Assembly: GCA_964388495.1 (NCBI GenBank)
Contig: CAYMAT010000028.1
Coordinates: 1 to 17,508 of the forward strand
Direction: 5' to 3'
DNA from: CAYMAT01 sp964388495
GTDB taxonomy: Bacteria > Patescibacteriota > Gracilibacteria > Peribacterales > Peribacteraceae
Length of the DNA: 17,508 bases
A program made the translations under genes and the position numbers. The notes below the pieces were generated by a model that saw only the letters and a program-made list of their open reading frames with translations, was not told where the DNA came from and made no database searches. This document shows, piece by piece, positions 6,698 through 14,763 of this stretch (positions are counted from its first letter, which is position 1; each line of letters opens with the position of its first letter).

Positions 6698-8215
6698 GTG
6701 GTTTGGCCGCCCATCACCATGGCGACGCAGCACCCGGACAATGCCGGGGCGCCCTGGTGGGGTGGGAACGCCTTTTTCTCCACACAGGACGAGATTGACG
6801 AGCTCCTGCGCCTTTTCCGCGAGCTGCCGGTGGATGAGTACATGTGGGACTGGGAGGGCAAGCACGTCGATGAAGGGGTGGGGGAGAAGCTCTACAGCCG
6901 CGCCTCGGAGTATTTTGCCAAGCATCCGCTGGGTGAGGACAAACATCTGACCTTCCGCATCCCCGCCTACGAGGAGGGGAAGATGCACCGCACTGCCCGC
7001 GCGTTCATGAACGTGCTGTCCCTCTGGGACATGGCGGCGGAGATGCGCCTGCCGCGTCCGCCCGTGACGGAAATGTTTTTGCCGCTCACCACGCGCGCGG
7101 ATCAACTCATTGCCGTCCGCAAGGCGTTTGAAGACGTGGCGAGTTTCCACCGCACGGTCTTTTCGTCCTCCGGCCACCGCGAGCACATGATCCACGTCAC
7201 TCCTTTGGTGGAGGACGTACCGTCGCTCTTTTCCGTGCGGTCCATCGTGGAGCCGTACTGGAAAACGCTCCCGCTCTCGTCCAAAGAACTCCAGGAGAGG
7301 GGGCTGCGCGCGTTTTTGGCGCGCTCGGATCCCGCGCTCAACGCCGGTCTCATCCCCGCCGTTCTTGCCGCCAAGTGCGCGCTCTCCACGCTCGATCAAC
7401 TCTCGCACGAGCTCAAGGTTCCCGTGCACCCCGTCATCGGCACCGGATCGCTCCCGTTCCGCGGCAGCGTGAACCCCACGTACCTGGATGCGTTCCTTCC
7501 GCAGTACGCGGGCGTGCGCACGTACTCCATCCAGTCCGCCTTCCGCTACGACCATCCGCTGCCGGAGGTCCAGGCTGCACTGGAGCGCCTCAAAAAAGAG
7601 GCCCCGGAACTGACGGCGCTGCGCGTGACGCCGGAGGAGGCCGCAGCGGCGCGCGAACTGAGTGATGAGGCGATCGAACTCTGGAAACTGACCATCGAGC
7701 CTCTGGCGGTGCTGGTGAACAGGCTCTCCAAGAGCGTTCCCGCCCGCCGCGAGCGTCTGCAGCACATCGGGCTCTTTGGGTACAGCCGCGGCGTGGGGAA
7801 AGTGACGCTCCCGCGCGCCATCGGCTTTACGGCCGCGTTCTACTCCGTGGGCGTGCCGCCGGAGCTCCTCACCACGGGCCGTGTCCTGAAGCTGGCAAAA
7901 GAGAAGGGGAGGCTCTCCATGCTCAACCGTCTCTACCCCGCGCTCAAGGATGACCTCATCCACGCTGGCAAGTACTTCAACCGCGAGAACCTGGAGATGC
8001 TGGCGCGGACGGAAAAAGGCTTTGTTCCGGTGCGGGAAGACATCGCGGCCATCGAGGACTGGCTGGGTACCACGCTGGGTCCTCTCAAGCCCCAGCACCT
8101 GATCCATCGCAACATCACCTCCACCATCGTGCAGCGGCTTTTGGGGAACATCGACGAAGACCGCATTGGCGAGGATATTGTGGCCGCGGGCAAAATCCGC
8201 AGGAGCTTGGGATAA
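6698..8215 (+). CDS. ppcA: Phosphoenolpyruvate carboxylase, archaeal type
   Basis: The enzyme adds bicarbonate to PEP to make oxaloacetate, feeding aspartate and C4 acids. The family signature TMATQHPDNA is at residues 7-16, followed by DEYMWDWEGKHVDEGVGEKL. Later landmarks are the HMIHVTPLVEDVPSL, GTGSLPFRG and QSAFRYDHP motifs of the small, roughly 500-residue archaeal-type PEPC. This type is unrelated in length to the roughly 900-residue bacterial enzyme. Starting at GTG 6698 gives 505 residues, with only six residues before the conserved TMATQHPDN, as is normal for the family. The open frame extends upstream to GTG 6671 but the promoter argues against that. It is monocistronic or weakly linked to the next gene 58 nt downstream. 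Its presence suggests an anaplerotic or fermentative C4 branch, perhaps acquired horizontally. Confidence 0.93.
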   Translation: MVWPPITMATQHPDNAGAPWWGGNAFFSTQDEIDELLRLFRELPVDEYMWDWEGKHVDEGVGEKLYSRASEYFAKHPLGEDKHLTFRIPAYEEGKMHRTARAFMNVLSLWDMAAEMRLPRPPVTEMFLPLTTRADQLIAVRKAFEDVASFHRTVFSSSGHREHMIHVTPLVEDVPSLFSVRSIVEPYWKTLPLSSKELQERGLRAFLARSDPALNAGLIPAVLAAKCALSTLDQLSHELKVPVHPVIGTGSLPFRGSVNPTYLDAFLPQYAGVRTYSIQSAFRYDHPLPEVQAALERLKKEAPELTALRVTPEEAAAARELSDEAIELWKLTIEPLAVLVNRLSKSVPARRERLQHIGLFGYSRGVGKVTLPRAIGFTAAFYSVGVPPELLTTGRVLKLAKEKGRLSMLNRLYPALKDDLIHAGKYFNRENLEMLARTEKGFVPVREDIAAIEDWLGTTLGPLKPQHLIHRNITSTIVQRLLGNIDEDRIGEDIVAAGKIRRSLG

Positions 8216-8239
8216 AGCACCAATGACGGGCGAGGATTC

Positions 8240-8273
8240 TTGACATATTTTTTGTGCATTGAATAATCGCGTC
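8240..8273 (+). promoter_or_regulatory. Strong promoter predicting a leaderless ATG
   Basis: A perfect -35 TTGACA at 8240-8245, a 16-nt spacer and AATAAT at 8262-8267 are followed by 6 nt and ATG 8274. The predicted first transcribed base is the A of the ATG. The promoter places the start at ATG 8274 and excludes the upstream in-frame TTG at 8259, which lies within the promoter. Confidence 0.7.
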
Positions 8274-8849
8274 ATGCCCGCGGTTCCCGACCATTATTTT
8301 GAACAATTCATCGCTCCTGGGATTACCCAGCAGGGATTCGGCATGTCCTATCCAAAATTCATAGCTGCAGCAGGCTCCCGTCTTTTTGAATTTACTTCCC
8401 GCATGCGCGGCGTCCTTCGAGAGGTGGAAAAAGGCAACCCCGCTTTTGATGCCATTCCCGAGGAGAAAATTGAGAATGTCAGAACGTGCGTGGATGACGT
8501 GCTCCCCATTGAGCGCAAGTTTCGGGAGATGGAAAAGCAGAAAGGATTCGTATCGATGCCCCCGGCAATCCATCTGTACCAAGACACGCGCGTCCTGTGC
8601 TATTCCCCTGACGCTCAGCGTGTTGCTGATGATGCGGCGTTCCGCATAAGCGCGACGCTCGGGATACAAACGGCGTGTCTGCTGGATACATATTTCCCGT
8701 CTCCCAAAATCCATGGCGATTTTCTTGAGTCGATGAATGAGTGTACCGATTTACATGCTGAAGGACTTTTGGAAGCTATACGTTTGTTTCTAGGAACCAA
8801 AATTAAGGAACTTCTGGAAATGAAAATTTCATTGGCTGAGGAAAAATAG
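8274..8849 (+). CDS. Protein of unknown function, 191 residues
   Basis: I do not recognise the family. From ATG 8274 the protein has 191 residues, no signal peptide and no membrane segment. It looks largely alpha-helical, with a charged middle (VEKGNPAFDAIPEEKIENVRTC) and an amphipathic C-terminal helix (LGTKIKELLEMKISLAEEK). It has four or five scattered cysteines and no obvious metal-binding or catalytic motif. The ORF ends on TAG, directly followed by a strong terminator hairpin. By eye its base composition is lower in G+C than ppcA, with more A/T at third positions. Together with the near-consensus promoter this suggests a lineage-specific or transferred gene. It may be expressed well. 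Confidence 0.7.
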   Translation: MPAVPDHYFEQFIAPGITQQGFGMSYPKFIAAAGSRLFEFTSRMRGVLREVEKGNPAFDAIPEEKIENVRTCVDDVLPIERKFREMEKQKGFVSMPPAIHLYQDTRVLCYSPDAQRVADDAAFRISATLGIQTACLLDTYFPSPKIHGDFLESMNECTDLHAEGLLEAIRLFLGTKIKELLEMKISLAEEK

Positions 8850-8893
8850 GCACACAAAGACCCAACCCCCGGATGGGGACTGGGTCAGTGTGC
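8850..8893. terminator. Two-way hairpin terminator between convergent genes
   Basis: GCACAC at 8850-8855 pairs with GTGTGC at 8888-8893. GACCCA at 8859-8864 pairs with TGGGTC at 8881-8886, and CCCC at about 8867-8870 pairs with GGGG at 8875-8878 around a short loop. On the minus strand the hairpin is followed by CCTATTTTT, so it best serves the gene at 8913-9692. On the plus strand it is followed only by TCTTTGG. It starts immediately after the TAG of the upstream gene. Confidence 0.8.
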
Positions 8894-8912
8894 TCTTTGG
8901 GGTGCTAGCGGG

Positions 8913-9692
8913 TTATAAATCCTTCTTTTTTGGACGGCCTTCTTTCAGCAGTGCCTTCGCGGCATCAAGCTGCTTGCGATTGGAGCCATCCCGCGGTAGC
9001 CATTTGAGGAGCACCGCGTCGATCCCGCGTTCCACCTGCTTCTCCAGCACGTCCTGCTTGAGATTCTTGTGGAAAACGGAAGGGACCACACTCCAGTGGT
9101 CAATGCGGTACTCTCCGGTACGGAGGAAGTGTGCGGCGATTTTACTCGCCATCTTCTCCTTTCCGTATTTGGCCAGGAACATCGGGGAGCTGTTGAACTC
9201 CTCGCGCCCTCCAGTTCCGTCTTCCCACTTTTCGATCTCATAGTCCGCGATAGGGCGGGCCATGCCGATCAACATGGGATAGTTCTCGTACATGACGATC
9301 GCGGAGTTGGCCGGGGCAAGGGGATTACCGCATTTGATTTTGAGCGGTTCACCTTCCTTCAGCACGAGCGTGTGCATGAAGACGGTGTACTCTGACGGTT
9401 TCCCGTTGTTGCCCACGCGATATTGGGCTGGCGTGACCCAGGCGTCTCCGGATTTGGCCCGGACCTGGACGACCATCTCGACTGCCGGCAGCTTCCCCGC
9501 GACCCCAGTGGGGTCTTTTTCGTTCACGGGAATCTCGCCGTTCAGTTTGCCGCCGATCTGTTGCCATTTCAGGAAAATTGGCAATGTGACGTTATCGAAC
9601 GTCACGTCGACGGTGTTTTTCGGGGTGTCCTGGGCGGACACAACGGACGTCAGCGTGCCGCACAGACAGAGCGCGGCAAAGAATCGAATCAT
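8913..9692 (-). CDS. Exported protein of unknown function
   Basis: From ATG 9692 the protein has 259 residues and begins with a clear signal peptide (MIRFFAALCLCGTLTSVVSAQ, cleavage near VSA-QD). The first mature part (TVDVTFDNVTLPIFLKWQQIGGKLNGE) and a middle section with YRVGNNGKPSEYTVFMHTLVLKEGEPLKI look like beta-rich extracellular domains. The C-terminal third is helical and very basic (AAKALLKEGRPKKKDL). No known family was recognised. The start is chosen because GAGGA lies about 9 nt upstream and the signal peptide begins there. The frame itself extends to ATG 9743. A Shine-Dalgarno-type start differs from most neighbours and might mark a transferred gene. It ends 20 nt before the shared hairpin terminator, whose U-tract faces this gene. 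Confidence 0.75.
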   Translation of the reverse strand: MIRFFAALCLCGTLTSVVSAQDTPKNTVDVTFDNVTLPIFLKWQQIGGKLNGEIPVNEKDPTGVAGKLPAVEMVVQVRAKSGDAWVTPAQYRVGNNGKPSEYTVFMHTLVLKEGEPLKIKCGNPLAPANSAIVMYENYPMLIGMARPIADYEIEKWEDGTGGREEFNSSPMFLAKYGKEKMASKIAAHFLRTGEYRIDHWSVVPSVFHKNLKQDVLEKQVERGIDAVLLKWLPRDGSNRKQLDAAKALLKEGRPKKKDL

Positions 9693-9813
9693 TGCATGGT
9701 CCTCGTACAGAGTTGTGGTTTCGGTGCACCCAAAGAGCATCACTATGCACCAAGCACAGTGAATAAATATAATATAATAATAGTTAAAAATGTCTATTCT
9801 TTACAGCCGCTCT
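9693..9813. other. AT-rich intergenic segment
   Basis: The segment contains a run from about 9762 to 9802 made mostly of A and T, with several TATATT/TATTAT-like hexamers on both strands. It probably holds the promoter of the exported protein gene on the minus strand, but no single best -10/-35 pair stands out. No hairpin terminator for the upstream small ORF was seen. Confidence 0.35.
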
Positions 9814-10011
9814 TTAAGCCTTTTCGATAAGGTTAAACAGCCACGGCAGTTTTGCTTTCAACGCCTTTCCCAGGCCGCTTAAGTGGGCATCTACAGCATT
9901 TCTTTCGCTCTTATTTTCCTTTACGGGAAGCTCACCCGCATCCCGCAGATCCGTTTTGGTATCGAATATGTGTGCCGCATTTCCCTGGATCGCAAATTGA
10001 TATTTAGCCAT
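9814..10011 (-). CDS. Small ORF of 65 residues overlapping the end of glyS
   Basis: The ATG at 10011 overlaps the glyS stop codon as ATGGCTAA, an 8-nt overlap typical of translational coupling. The product MAKYQFAIQGNAAHIFDTKT... has a charged middle (DLRDAGELPVKENKSERN) and an amphipathic C-terminal helix (LGKALKAKLPWLFNLIEKA). No family was recognised. It has no signal peptide, and its composition is more A/T-rich than glyS. The coupling is the main support for it being real. If glyS translation ends early at the amber codon, expression of this ORF would probably fall too. Confidence 0.5.
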   Translation of the reverse strand: MAKYQFAIQGNAAHIFDTKTDLRDAGELPVKENKSERNAVDAHLSGLGKALKAKLPWLFNLIEKA

Positions 10012-11425
10012 GGTGAGGACTGCTGAGGAGAGAAAGAAGCTGGTCGATGCTCACGAGCTCCTGCTTGATGGTGTCGCGGTCGCGGATGGTGACCGTGTCC
10101 TTGGCGCCCTGCTCCGCGTCCTCGCCAATACTGCCGAAGTCCACCGTCACGCACTTGGGCGTGCCGATCTCGTCCTGGCGGCGGTAGCGCTTGCCGATAC
10201 TTCCCGTAACATCAAAGTCCACCACCAGATCGGTCCGGTCCAGGATCTTCTTGTACAGGTCCTCAGCATACCTGCAGAGGTGCTCTTTTTTGCTGAGGGG
10301 GAGGATGGCCACATCCACGGGCGCGATGCCCGGCTTGAATTTCATCACCGTGCGCGTGTCGTCATTCACGGTTTCCTCCGTGTACGCATCCAGCATCACG
10401 GCCAGCGTGATACGGTCGCTTCCAAAGGACGGCTCCATCACGTGCGGGACGATCTTGCGTGTGGCGTCCTACGCGTCCGTGTAATGCCGGTCCTTGCGGC
10501 TGAATTCCTCGTGTTGCTTGATGTCAAAATCCGTGCGGTAGGCCGCGGCGGCGCAGAGCTCGCCCCAGCCCCACGGGAATTTGTATTCCACGTCTGTGGT
10601 GCCTTTGCTGTAGTGCGAGAGCTCGTCCTTCTCATGGTCGCGGAAGCGGAGGTTCTCGGGTTTCATGCCCAGAGTCTCGGTCAAAAATGCCCAGCTCTCT
10701 TTCTTCCACTGCGCAAAGATCTTCTCCCAATCGTCCTTCTCGGCGTCAAAGAAGTACTCGATCTCCATCTGCTCAAACTCGCGCGTGCGGAACGTGAAGT
10801 TGCCGGGCGTGATCTCGTTACGGAACGCCTTGCCGATCTGCGCGATGCCAAAGGGCAGCTTCATGCGCATGCTGTCCACCACATTGCGGAAGTTCACGAA
10901 AATTCCCTGCGCGGTTTCCGGACGGAGATAGATATCGGTGCCTTCGCCCTCAATCACGCCCTGCTGCGTCTTGAACATCAGGTTGAATTTCTTGGCGGGC
11001 GTCCAGGAATCCGTGCTGCCGCAGTTGGGGCAGGAGATTTTCTCGGCCATGAGCATGGGCTGCACCTGGTCCAGCTTGAGCACCGCTGCACCCTCCACGC
11101 CTATTTTTTCCTCTAGCAACTTGTCGCCGCGGAAGCGCTGCTTGCACTTCTTGCAGTCCACCAGCGGGTCGTTGAAGTTGCTCACGTGGCCACTTGCCTC
11201 CCACACTCTTGGGTTCATCAAAATGGATGCATCCAATCCCACCATATCTGTGCGCTTGTGCACAAACGTCTTCCACCAGTTCTTCTTGATGCGGTTTTTC
11301 AGCTCCACGCCCAGCGGGCCGTAATCCCACGTGTTGGCTAGGCCTCCGTAAATATCGCTTCCGGGGAAGACGAATCCACGGCGCTTACTGAGGGAGACGA
11401 TCTGGTCGAGGGAGGTTGCGGGCAT
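10004..11425 (-). CDS. glyS: Glycyl-tRNA synthetase (alpha2 type), interrupted by one in-frame TAG
   Basis: Reading through the amber codon gives 473 codons, the normal size for the dimeric archaeal/eukaryotic-like GlyRS. It starts with KRRGFVFPGSDIYGGLANTWDYGPLG. It carries a zinc-ribbon insertion (C91-C94 and C132-C135), class II motif 2 (FRNEITPGNFTFRTREFEQMEIEYFF, from 201), motif 3 (EPSFGSDR) and the anticodon-binding domain (GKRYRRQDEIGTPKCVTVDF). The TAG at 10471-10469 is codon 319. It lies after DRHYTDA and before DATRKIVPHVMEPS, so the first 318 residues lack motif 3 and the tRNA-binding part. A second piece could restart at ATG 10441 (145 residues). The frame is otherwise intact on both sides, which argues for a recent single-base change or a sequence error. 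Leaderless start at ATG 11425. Confidence 0.88.
10469..10471 (-). other. In-frame amber codon inside glyS
   Basis: TAG replaces codon 319, between TDA and DATRKIVPHV. It can arise by one base change from CAG, GAG, AAG, TGG, TAC and several others. TAG ends two other genes in this window at sensible places (8847-8849 and 16237-16239), so it is used as a normal stop in this genome. Confidence 0.9.
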
Positions 11426-11440
11426 GGGGGGAGGATAACA
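11426..11440 (-). promoter_or_regulatory. Extended -10 of glyS predicting a leaderless start
   Basis: On the minus strand TGT plus TATCCT (11440-11432) is followed by six C residues and ATG 11425. The predicted first transcribed base is the A of the ATG. No -35 is evident in the C/T-rich sequence further upstream. Confidence 0.5.
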
Positions 11441-11498
11441 CGGGAAGAGGGGAGGGAGGGTAGCCGATTCCTATAATCAGAAAGAGCGTTATTTGTGC

Positions 11499-11562
11499 TT
11501 CGTAATTGGTAATTCGTTAGCTATACACAAAGGCAACGAATCACGAATGTACGAATTACGTA
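11499..11562. repeat. AT-rich interrupted inverted repeat, copy 1
   Basis: The element holds CGTAATT at 11501-11507 facing AATTACG at 11554-11560, and ATTCGTT at 11512-11518 facing AACGAAT at 11535-11541. It sits between the divergent glyS and PrsW genes. The same GTAATTCGT/ACGAATTAC units occur at 14773-14833, so the two are copies of one intergenic repeat family. A perfect TATAAT at 11472-11477 (plus strand) lies just outside and has no clear target. Confidence 0.6.
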
Positions 11563-11626
11563 AAGAATGCTTTAAAGCTCATCGATTTTGGCTATGTAAT
11601 AGATAGTAAAAATGTCTCCTTTCTGC

Positions 11627-11639
11627 TATACTTCTCTGA
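11627..11639 (+). promoter_or_regulatory. Extended -10 of the PrsW gene, leaderless
   Basis: TGC followed by TATACT (hexamer 11627-11632) ends 7 nt before TTG 11640. The transcript would start at the first or preceding base of the start codon. No strong -35 and no Shine-Dalgarno are seen. Confidence 0.55.
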
Positions 11640-13016
11640 TTGCTTGAACCTACCGTTCCGCTGTTTGGCATCGCGCTTTCCCTCCCGCGCACCGCGCTGG
11701 TATTGATCGCCGTGGGGGTGCTGGCGGCGCTCGATCTCCATTCGCGCGTCCATCACAAGCACACCCGCTACGCACTGGGGGTGCTCCTGGGGTGTTTCCT
11801 GGGCGTGGGGCTCATTGCCGTCACGCGCGCGGTGCTGATGCCGGATTTCGCCAAGCAGGGTCAGCTGATCGCCCTGGGCGTGCTGCTGTTGGCCATCGCC
11901 TGGAGACTGGTCTTTGGCACGTGGGAGCCGCAGGTGAAGGCCACGGTACTGGGTACGGTCGTCTTCTGGATCCTGTTCACGATGATCTCCGCGGAATCCG
12001 CGCATGACCGCACGGCGCATGTCATCGCCATCGCCATCGCGCTCGTGCCGGTCACTATCTGGGGGATCCTCTTCCAGCCCTACCACCGCGAACGCAGGAG
12101 CATCGTGCTGGCGCTCTTTTTCGCCGGCATGCTCAGTACGGTCCCTATCCTCTTCTACGACGCACTGGTCCGCCACAACCTGGAACTGCACTTTTTCATC
12201 TTCCGCATCGTTCCGGAGAGTTTTAGTAGCAGCGCCCAGATGTTTGTGCGCGGCACGTGGTCGGGTATCTCGCCGCTGCAATCCTCCATCCTGGGCATGT
12301 TCGTATCGTTTTTGCTGGTGGGGGTCATAGAGGAGGGGAGCAAGTTCTGGGTGCTCAACCGCGCAGGCAGGCAGTACGTGCAGAGCGTGGATGATGCGCT
12401 GCAGATGGCTGTGTTGGTGGCTTTGGGATTCGCCTTTGCCGAAAACATCACGTCTACCGGGTACTTCCTCACCTTCGTCCGCGAATACCTGCTCAACCCG
12501 GCGGGCCCCAAGTGGGGGGCTTTTCTGGGCAATATCGCGGGCAGGTCCGTCCTCACCACCATGGTGCACGTGGTCTCCACGGGCGTGATGGGCTATTACC
12601 TGGGCATTGCCACATTTGCCGGGCCCGTTCTGGAGGAGCAGCAGAGCAAGGGTATCCGTCATTACATCATCGATGAACTGCACGATATCTTCGGTATCGA
12701 GAAGCGCATGCTGTACCGCCGCATGAAACTCCTGACGGGGTTTGTGTTTGCGGTTCTCCTCCACGCCACCAGCAATTTCCTGGTGTCATTGCCAGAAGCT
12801 CTTCCTGGCAACCCTCGCACTGTGGGTGACCTTCTGCATTCCGGCCCCGGTTCGCCGTTCCACCTCATCACGATCTTGCTCATCCCCACCGTCACGTACG
12901 TGCTGGGGGGATTCGTGCTCCTCACCACGCTCTTCCTCCGCAAGGACAACATGCGCGAGCGCGGCAAGCTGATTGAGTCTGAGACATTCCTGCACGAGGA
13001 AGTGACGGCGGATTAA
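11640..13016 (+). CDS. PrsW-family intramembrane protease
   Basis: PrsW-type proteases are glutamic-type membrane proteases. Bacillus subtilis PrsW makes the first cut in the anti-sigma factor RsiW. The 458-residue protein has about eight to ten hydrophobic helices. It also has the conserved set E231-E232-x2-K235 (VIEEGSKFW), FAFAEN at 264-269, H310 in MVHVVSTGVMGYYLG, and H375 with N379 in LLHATSNF. These match the PrsW motifs at the expected spacing. The N-terminal four to five helices precede the catalytic core, and a soluble loop (331-362) separates the last two motifs. The start is TTG 11640, chosen because the -10 ends 7 nt before it and the frame opens there. It is followed 76 nt later by an SLH-PDZ-S41 protease gene, with a possible functional link in envelope proteolysis. 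The anti-sigma target is not visible. Confidence 0.88.
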   Translation: MLEPTVPLFGIALSLPRTALVLIAVGVLAALDLHSRVHHKHTRYALGVLLGCFLGVGLIAVTRAVLMPDFAKQGQLIALGVLLLAIAWRLVFGTWEPQVKATVLGTVVFWILFTMISAESAHDRTAHVIAIAIALVPVTIWGILFQPYHRERRSIVLALFFAGMLSTVPILFYDALVRHNLELHFFIFRIVPESFSSSAQMFVRGTWSGISPLQSSILGMFVSFLLVGVIEEGSKFWVLNRAGRQYVQSVDDALQMAVLVALGFAFAENITSTGYFLTFVREYLLNPAGPKWGAFLGNIAGRSVLTTMVHVVSTGVMGYYLGIATFAGPVLEEQQSKGIRHYIIDELHDIFGIEKRMLYRRMKLLTGFVFAVLLHATSNFLVSLPEALPGNPRTVGDLLHSGPGSPFHLITILLIPTVTYVLGGFVLLTTLFLRKDNMRERGKLIESETFLHEEVTAD

Positions 13017-13079
13017 GGAACGGAGCGTCGTTTCATCGTTATCTTGCGCATTCTGTAGCGCAGAGCCGGAGACGGGGAG

Positions 13080-13092
13080 TATAGTGATCCCC
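13080..13092 (+). promoter_or_regulatory. -10 of the S41 protease gene, near-leaderless
   Basis: TATAGT at 13080-13085 ends 7 nt before ATG 13093. An upstream in-frame GTG at 13084 overlaps the hexamer and is therefore an unlikely start. No convincing -35 is visible. Confidence 0.5.
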
Positions 13093-14763
13093 ATGATTTC
13101 TTTGCACTCCGCTTTTTCGCCGTGGTCCCGCTCCGCCCAGCGCGCAGCAGCCGCGTTCTTCTTGATGCTCCTGCCTCTGCAGGGCCTGGCCGCTCCGGCA
13201 AACCAGCTGCTCAAGGCAGCGGATTTCCAGGCGGTGACGCGCGGGGATTTTCTCCGTGCAGCGGTGGACGCCGCGGGTCTGGATCTCCCCAAGACGGGGT
13301 CCGTCCCGTACAGCGACGTGACCGGCGTGCTGCAGGGGTACGTGCGTGCGGCGCAGGCGCAAAACGCGCTCGCGCTGTTCCCGGCTGCGGACGGCAAATT
13401 CTTTCCGGAGCGTTCCATCCGCAAAGGTGAGGCACTGGCGCTGGTGGCGGCTCTGCTCAACCAGACGCCGGGGCGCGGGGCCAAAGAGGCATCGTTCACG
13501 GATCTCAAGACCGCAACGGAAAAGTCCCTGGCGCAGCTGGCCATCGACAAGCAGTGGATGAAGGCTGATGCGGACACGGTCTTTGGTTTCCAGAAGACGC
13601 TGCGGGGCAAGGAGGCCAAGCTCTTCCTCAGCCGCGCGTTCCTGACCCCCAATTCCAGCGCGACGGGCCCGCGCGAGACCCAGAGCGCGCCTGTGGTGAA
13701 GGTGCGCATGCAGCAGACCACCAGCGATATCCCGTTCCCCGCGGAGCAGAAGGTCCAGGAGGTATGGAACATCCTGCGCCAGCAGTACCTGTACCAGGAC
13801 AAGATCAATCCGGATGACGCGGGGGACAACGCCATCCAGGCGGTGGTGAACTCGCTCAATGACCCGTACACCACGTACATGCCCAAGCAGAAGAACGCGG
13901 ATTTCCAGGCACAGATGAAGGGTGAGGTGGAGGGCATTGGCGCCACGGTGGAAATGACGGGCGGCATCCTCACCATCGTTTCCCCTATCCGCGGTTCCCC
14001 CGCGGAAAAGGCCGGTCTCAAGCCCAAGGACCAGATCCTGTCCGTGGACGGTGTCAGTCTCAAGAACATGACACTGGACAACGCGGTATCCAAGGTCCGC
14101 GGCCTCAAGGACACCACGGCCAAGCTGCACATCCGCCGCGGCAGCGATGAGTTTGATGTGGATGTGGTGCGTGCCAAGATCACCATTCCGGAAGTGGACA
14201 TCACCTATGACCGCAACGTTGCGGTGGTGCGCATCGTCCAGTTCTGGGAGACCACGGACACCAAGTTCCGCGACGCCATGGCCCAGGTGAACAGCCAGAG
14301 TCCGCGCGCCGTCATTTTGGACCTGCGCAACAACCCCGGGGGATTGCTCCACGCGGCCGAGGTGGTGAGCAGTGTTTTCCTGCCCAAGGATTCCCCGTAT
14401 GTGGAGATCCACGAGCGCAGCGCCATCCGCCGCGAGACCACGGAGGACGATCCCGTCATCAAGGACGGTATCCCGCTCATCATTCTGATGAACAAGGGCT
14501 CCGCAAGCGCATCGGAGATCGTGGCGGGGGCACTGCAGGATGCCGGTCGCGCCAAGATCGTGGGCGACGTTTCCTACGGCAAGGGGACGGTGCAGCAGGT
14601 GCTCCAGTTCAGCGACGGCAGCAGCCTCAAGTACACCATCGCCGAGTGGCTCACGCCCAAGGGCCGCCACATCAACCATGCGGGCATCGCCCCCGATGTG
14701 TCCATCAGCAACTCCGAGGGCAAGGACCAGCAGTACGACAAGGCGTTTGAAATGCTTCGCTGA
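13093..14763 (+). CDS. S41 carboxyl-terminal processing protease with SLH-like N-terminal region
   Basis: From ATG 13093 the protein has 556 residues. It begins with a signal peptide (basic start, then AAAAFFLMLLPLQGLAA). Residues about 40-195 contain SLH-like repeats, recognisable from VTRGDFLRAAVDAAGL, PYSDV, FFPERSIRKGEALALVAALL and FTDL. Such regions bind the cell wall or S-layer. A PDZ domain follows from about 277 (GIGATVEM...GSPAEKAGLKPKDQILSVDG). Then comes the S41 catalytic core with LRNNPGGLL, GSASASEIVAGAL and YGKGTVQ. By the usual 25-residue gap, Ser472 and Lys497 are the likely catalytic pair. Tail-specific proteases trim or degrade exported proteins by recognising C-termini, and the PDZ domain gates the active site. 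The start is fixed by the -10 box 7 nt upstream. It is the middle gene of PrsW, S41, DedA, all on the plus strand with separate promoters. Confidence 0.93.
   Translation: MISLHSAFSPWSRSAQRAAAAFFLMLLPLQGLAAPANQLLKAADFQAVTRGDFLRAAVDAAGLDLPKTGSVPYSDVTGVLQGYVRAAQAQNALALFPAADGKFFPERSIRKGEALALVAALLNQTPGRGAKEASFTDLKTATEKSLAQLAIDKQWMKADADTVFGFQKTLRGKEAKLFLSRAFLTPNSSATGPRETQSAPVVKVRMQQTTSDIPFPAEQKVQEVWNILRQQYLYQDKINPDDAGDNAIQAVVNSLNDPYTTYMPKQKNADFQAQMKGEVEGIGATVEMTGGILTIVSPIRGSPAEKAGLKPKDQILSVDGVSLKNMTLDNAVSKVRGLKDTTAKLHIRRGSDEFDVDVVRAKITIPEVDITYDRNVAVVRIVQFWETTDTKFRDAMAQVNSQSPRAVILDLRNNPGGLLHAAEVVSSVFLPKDSPYVEIHERSAIRRETTEDDPVIKDGIPLIILMNKGSASASEIVAGALQDAGRAKIVGDVSYGKGTVQQVLQFSDGSSLKYTIAEWLTPKGRHINHAGIAPDVSISNSEGKDQQYDKAFEMLR

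Noticed and set aside
6445..6798. 117-codon frame upstream of and overlapping ppcA
   Set aside because: It has no promoter or Shine-Dalgarno of its own, crosses the hairpin repeat and overlaps ppcA in another frame.
6599..8275. 558-codon antisense frame over ppcA
   Set aside because: The plus strand encodes a clear PEP carboxylase. The antisense product is rich in Arg, His, Gly and Val without recognisable domains.
8847..10471. Amber codon reassignment in this organism
   Set aside because: The genes ending at 8849 and 16239 stop on TAG. After the first, the next bases are a terminator hairpin, so TAG acts as a stop. The glyS codon needs another explanation.
13039..14679. 546-codon antisense frame over the S41 protease gene
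   Set aside because: The plus strand has signal peptide, PDZ and catalytic motifs. The antisense product has no known features.
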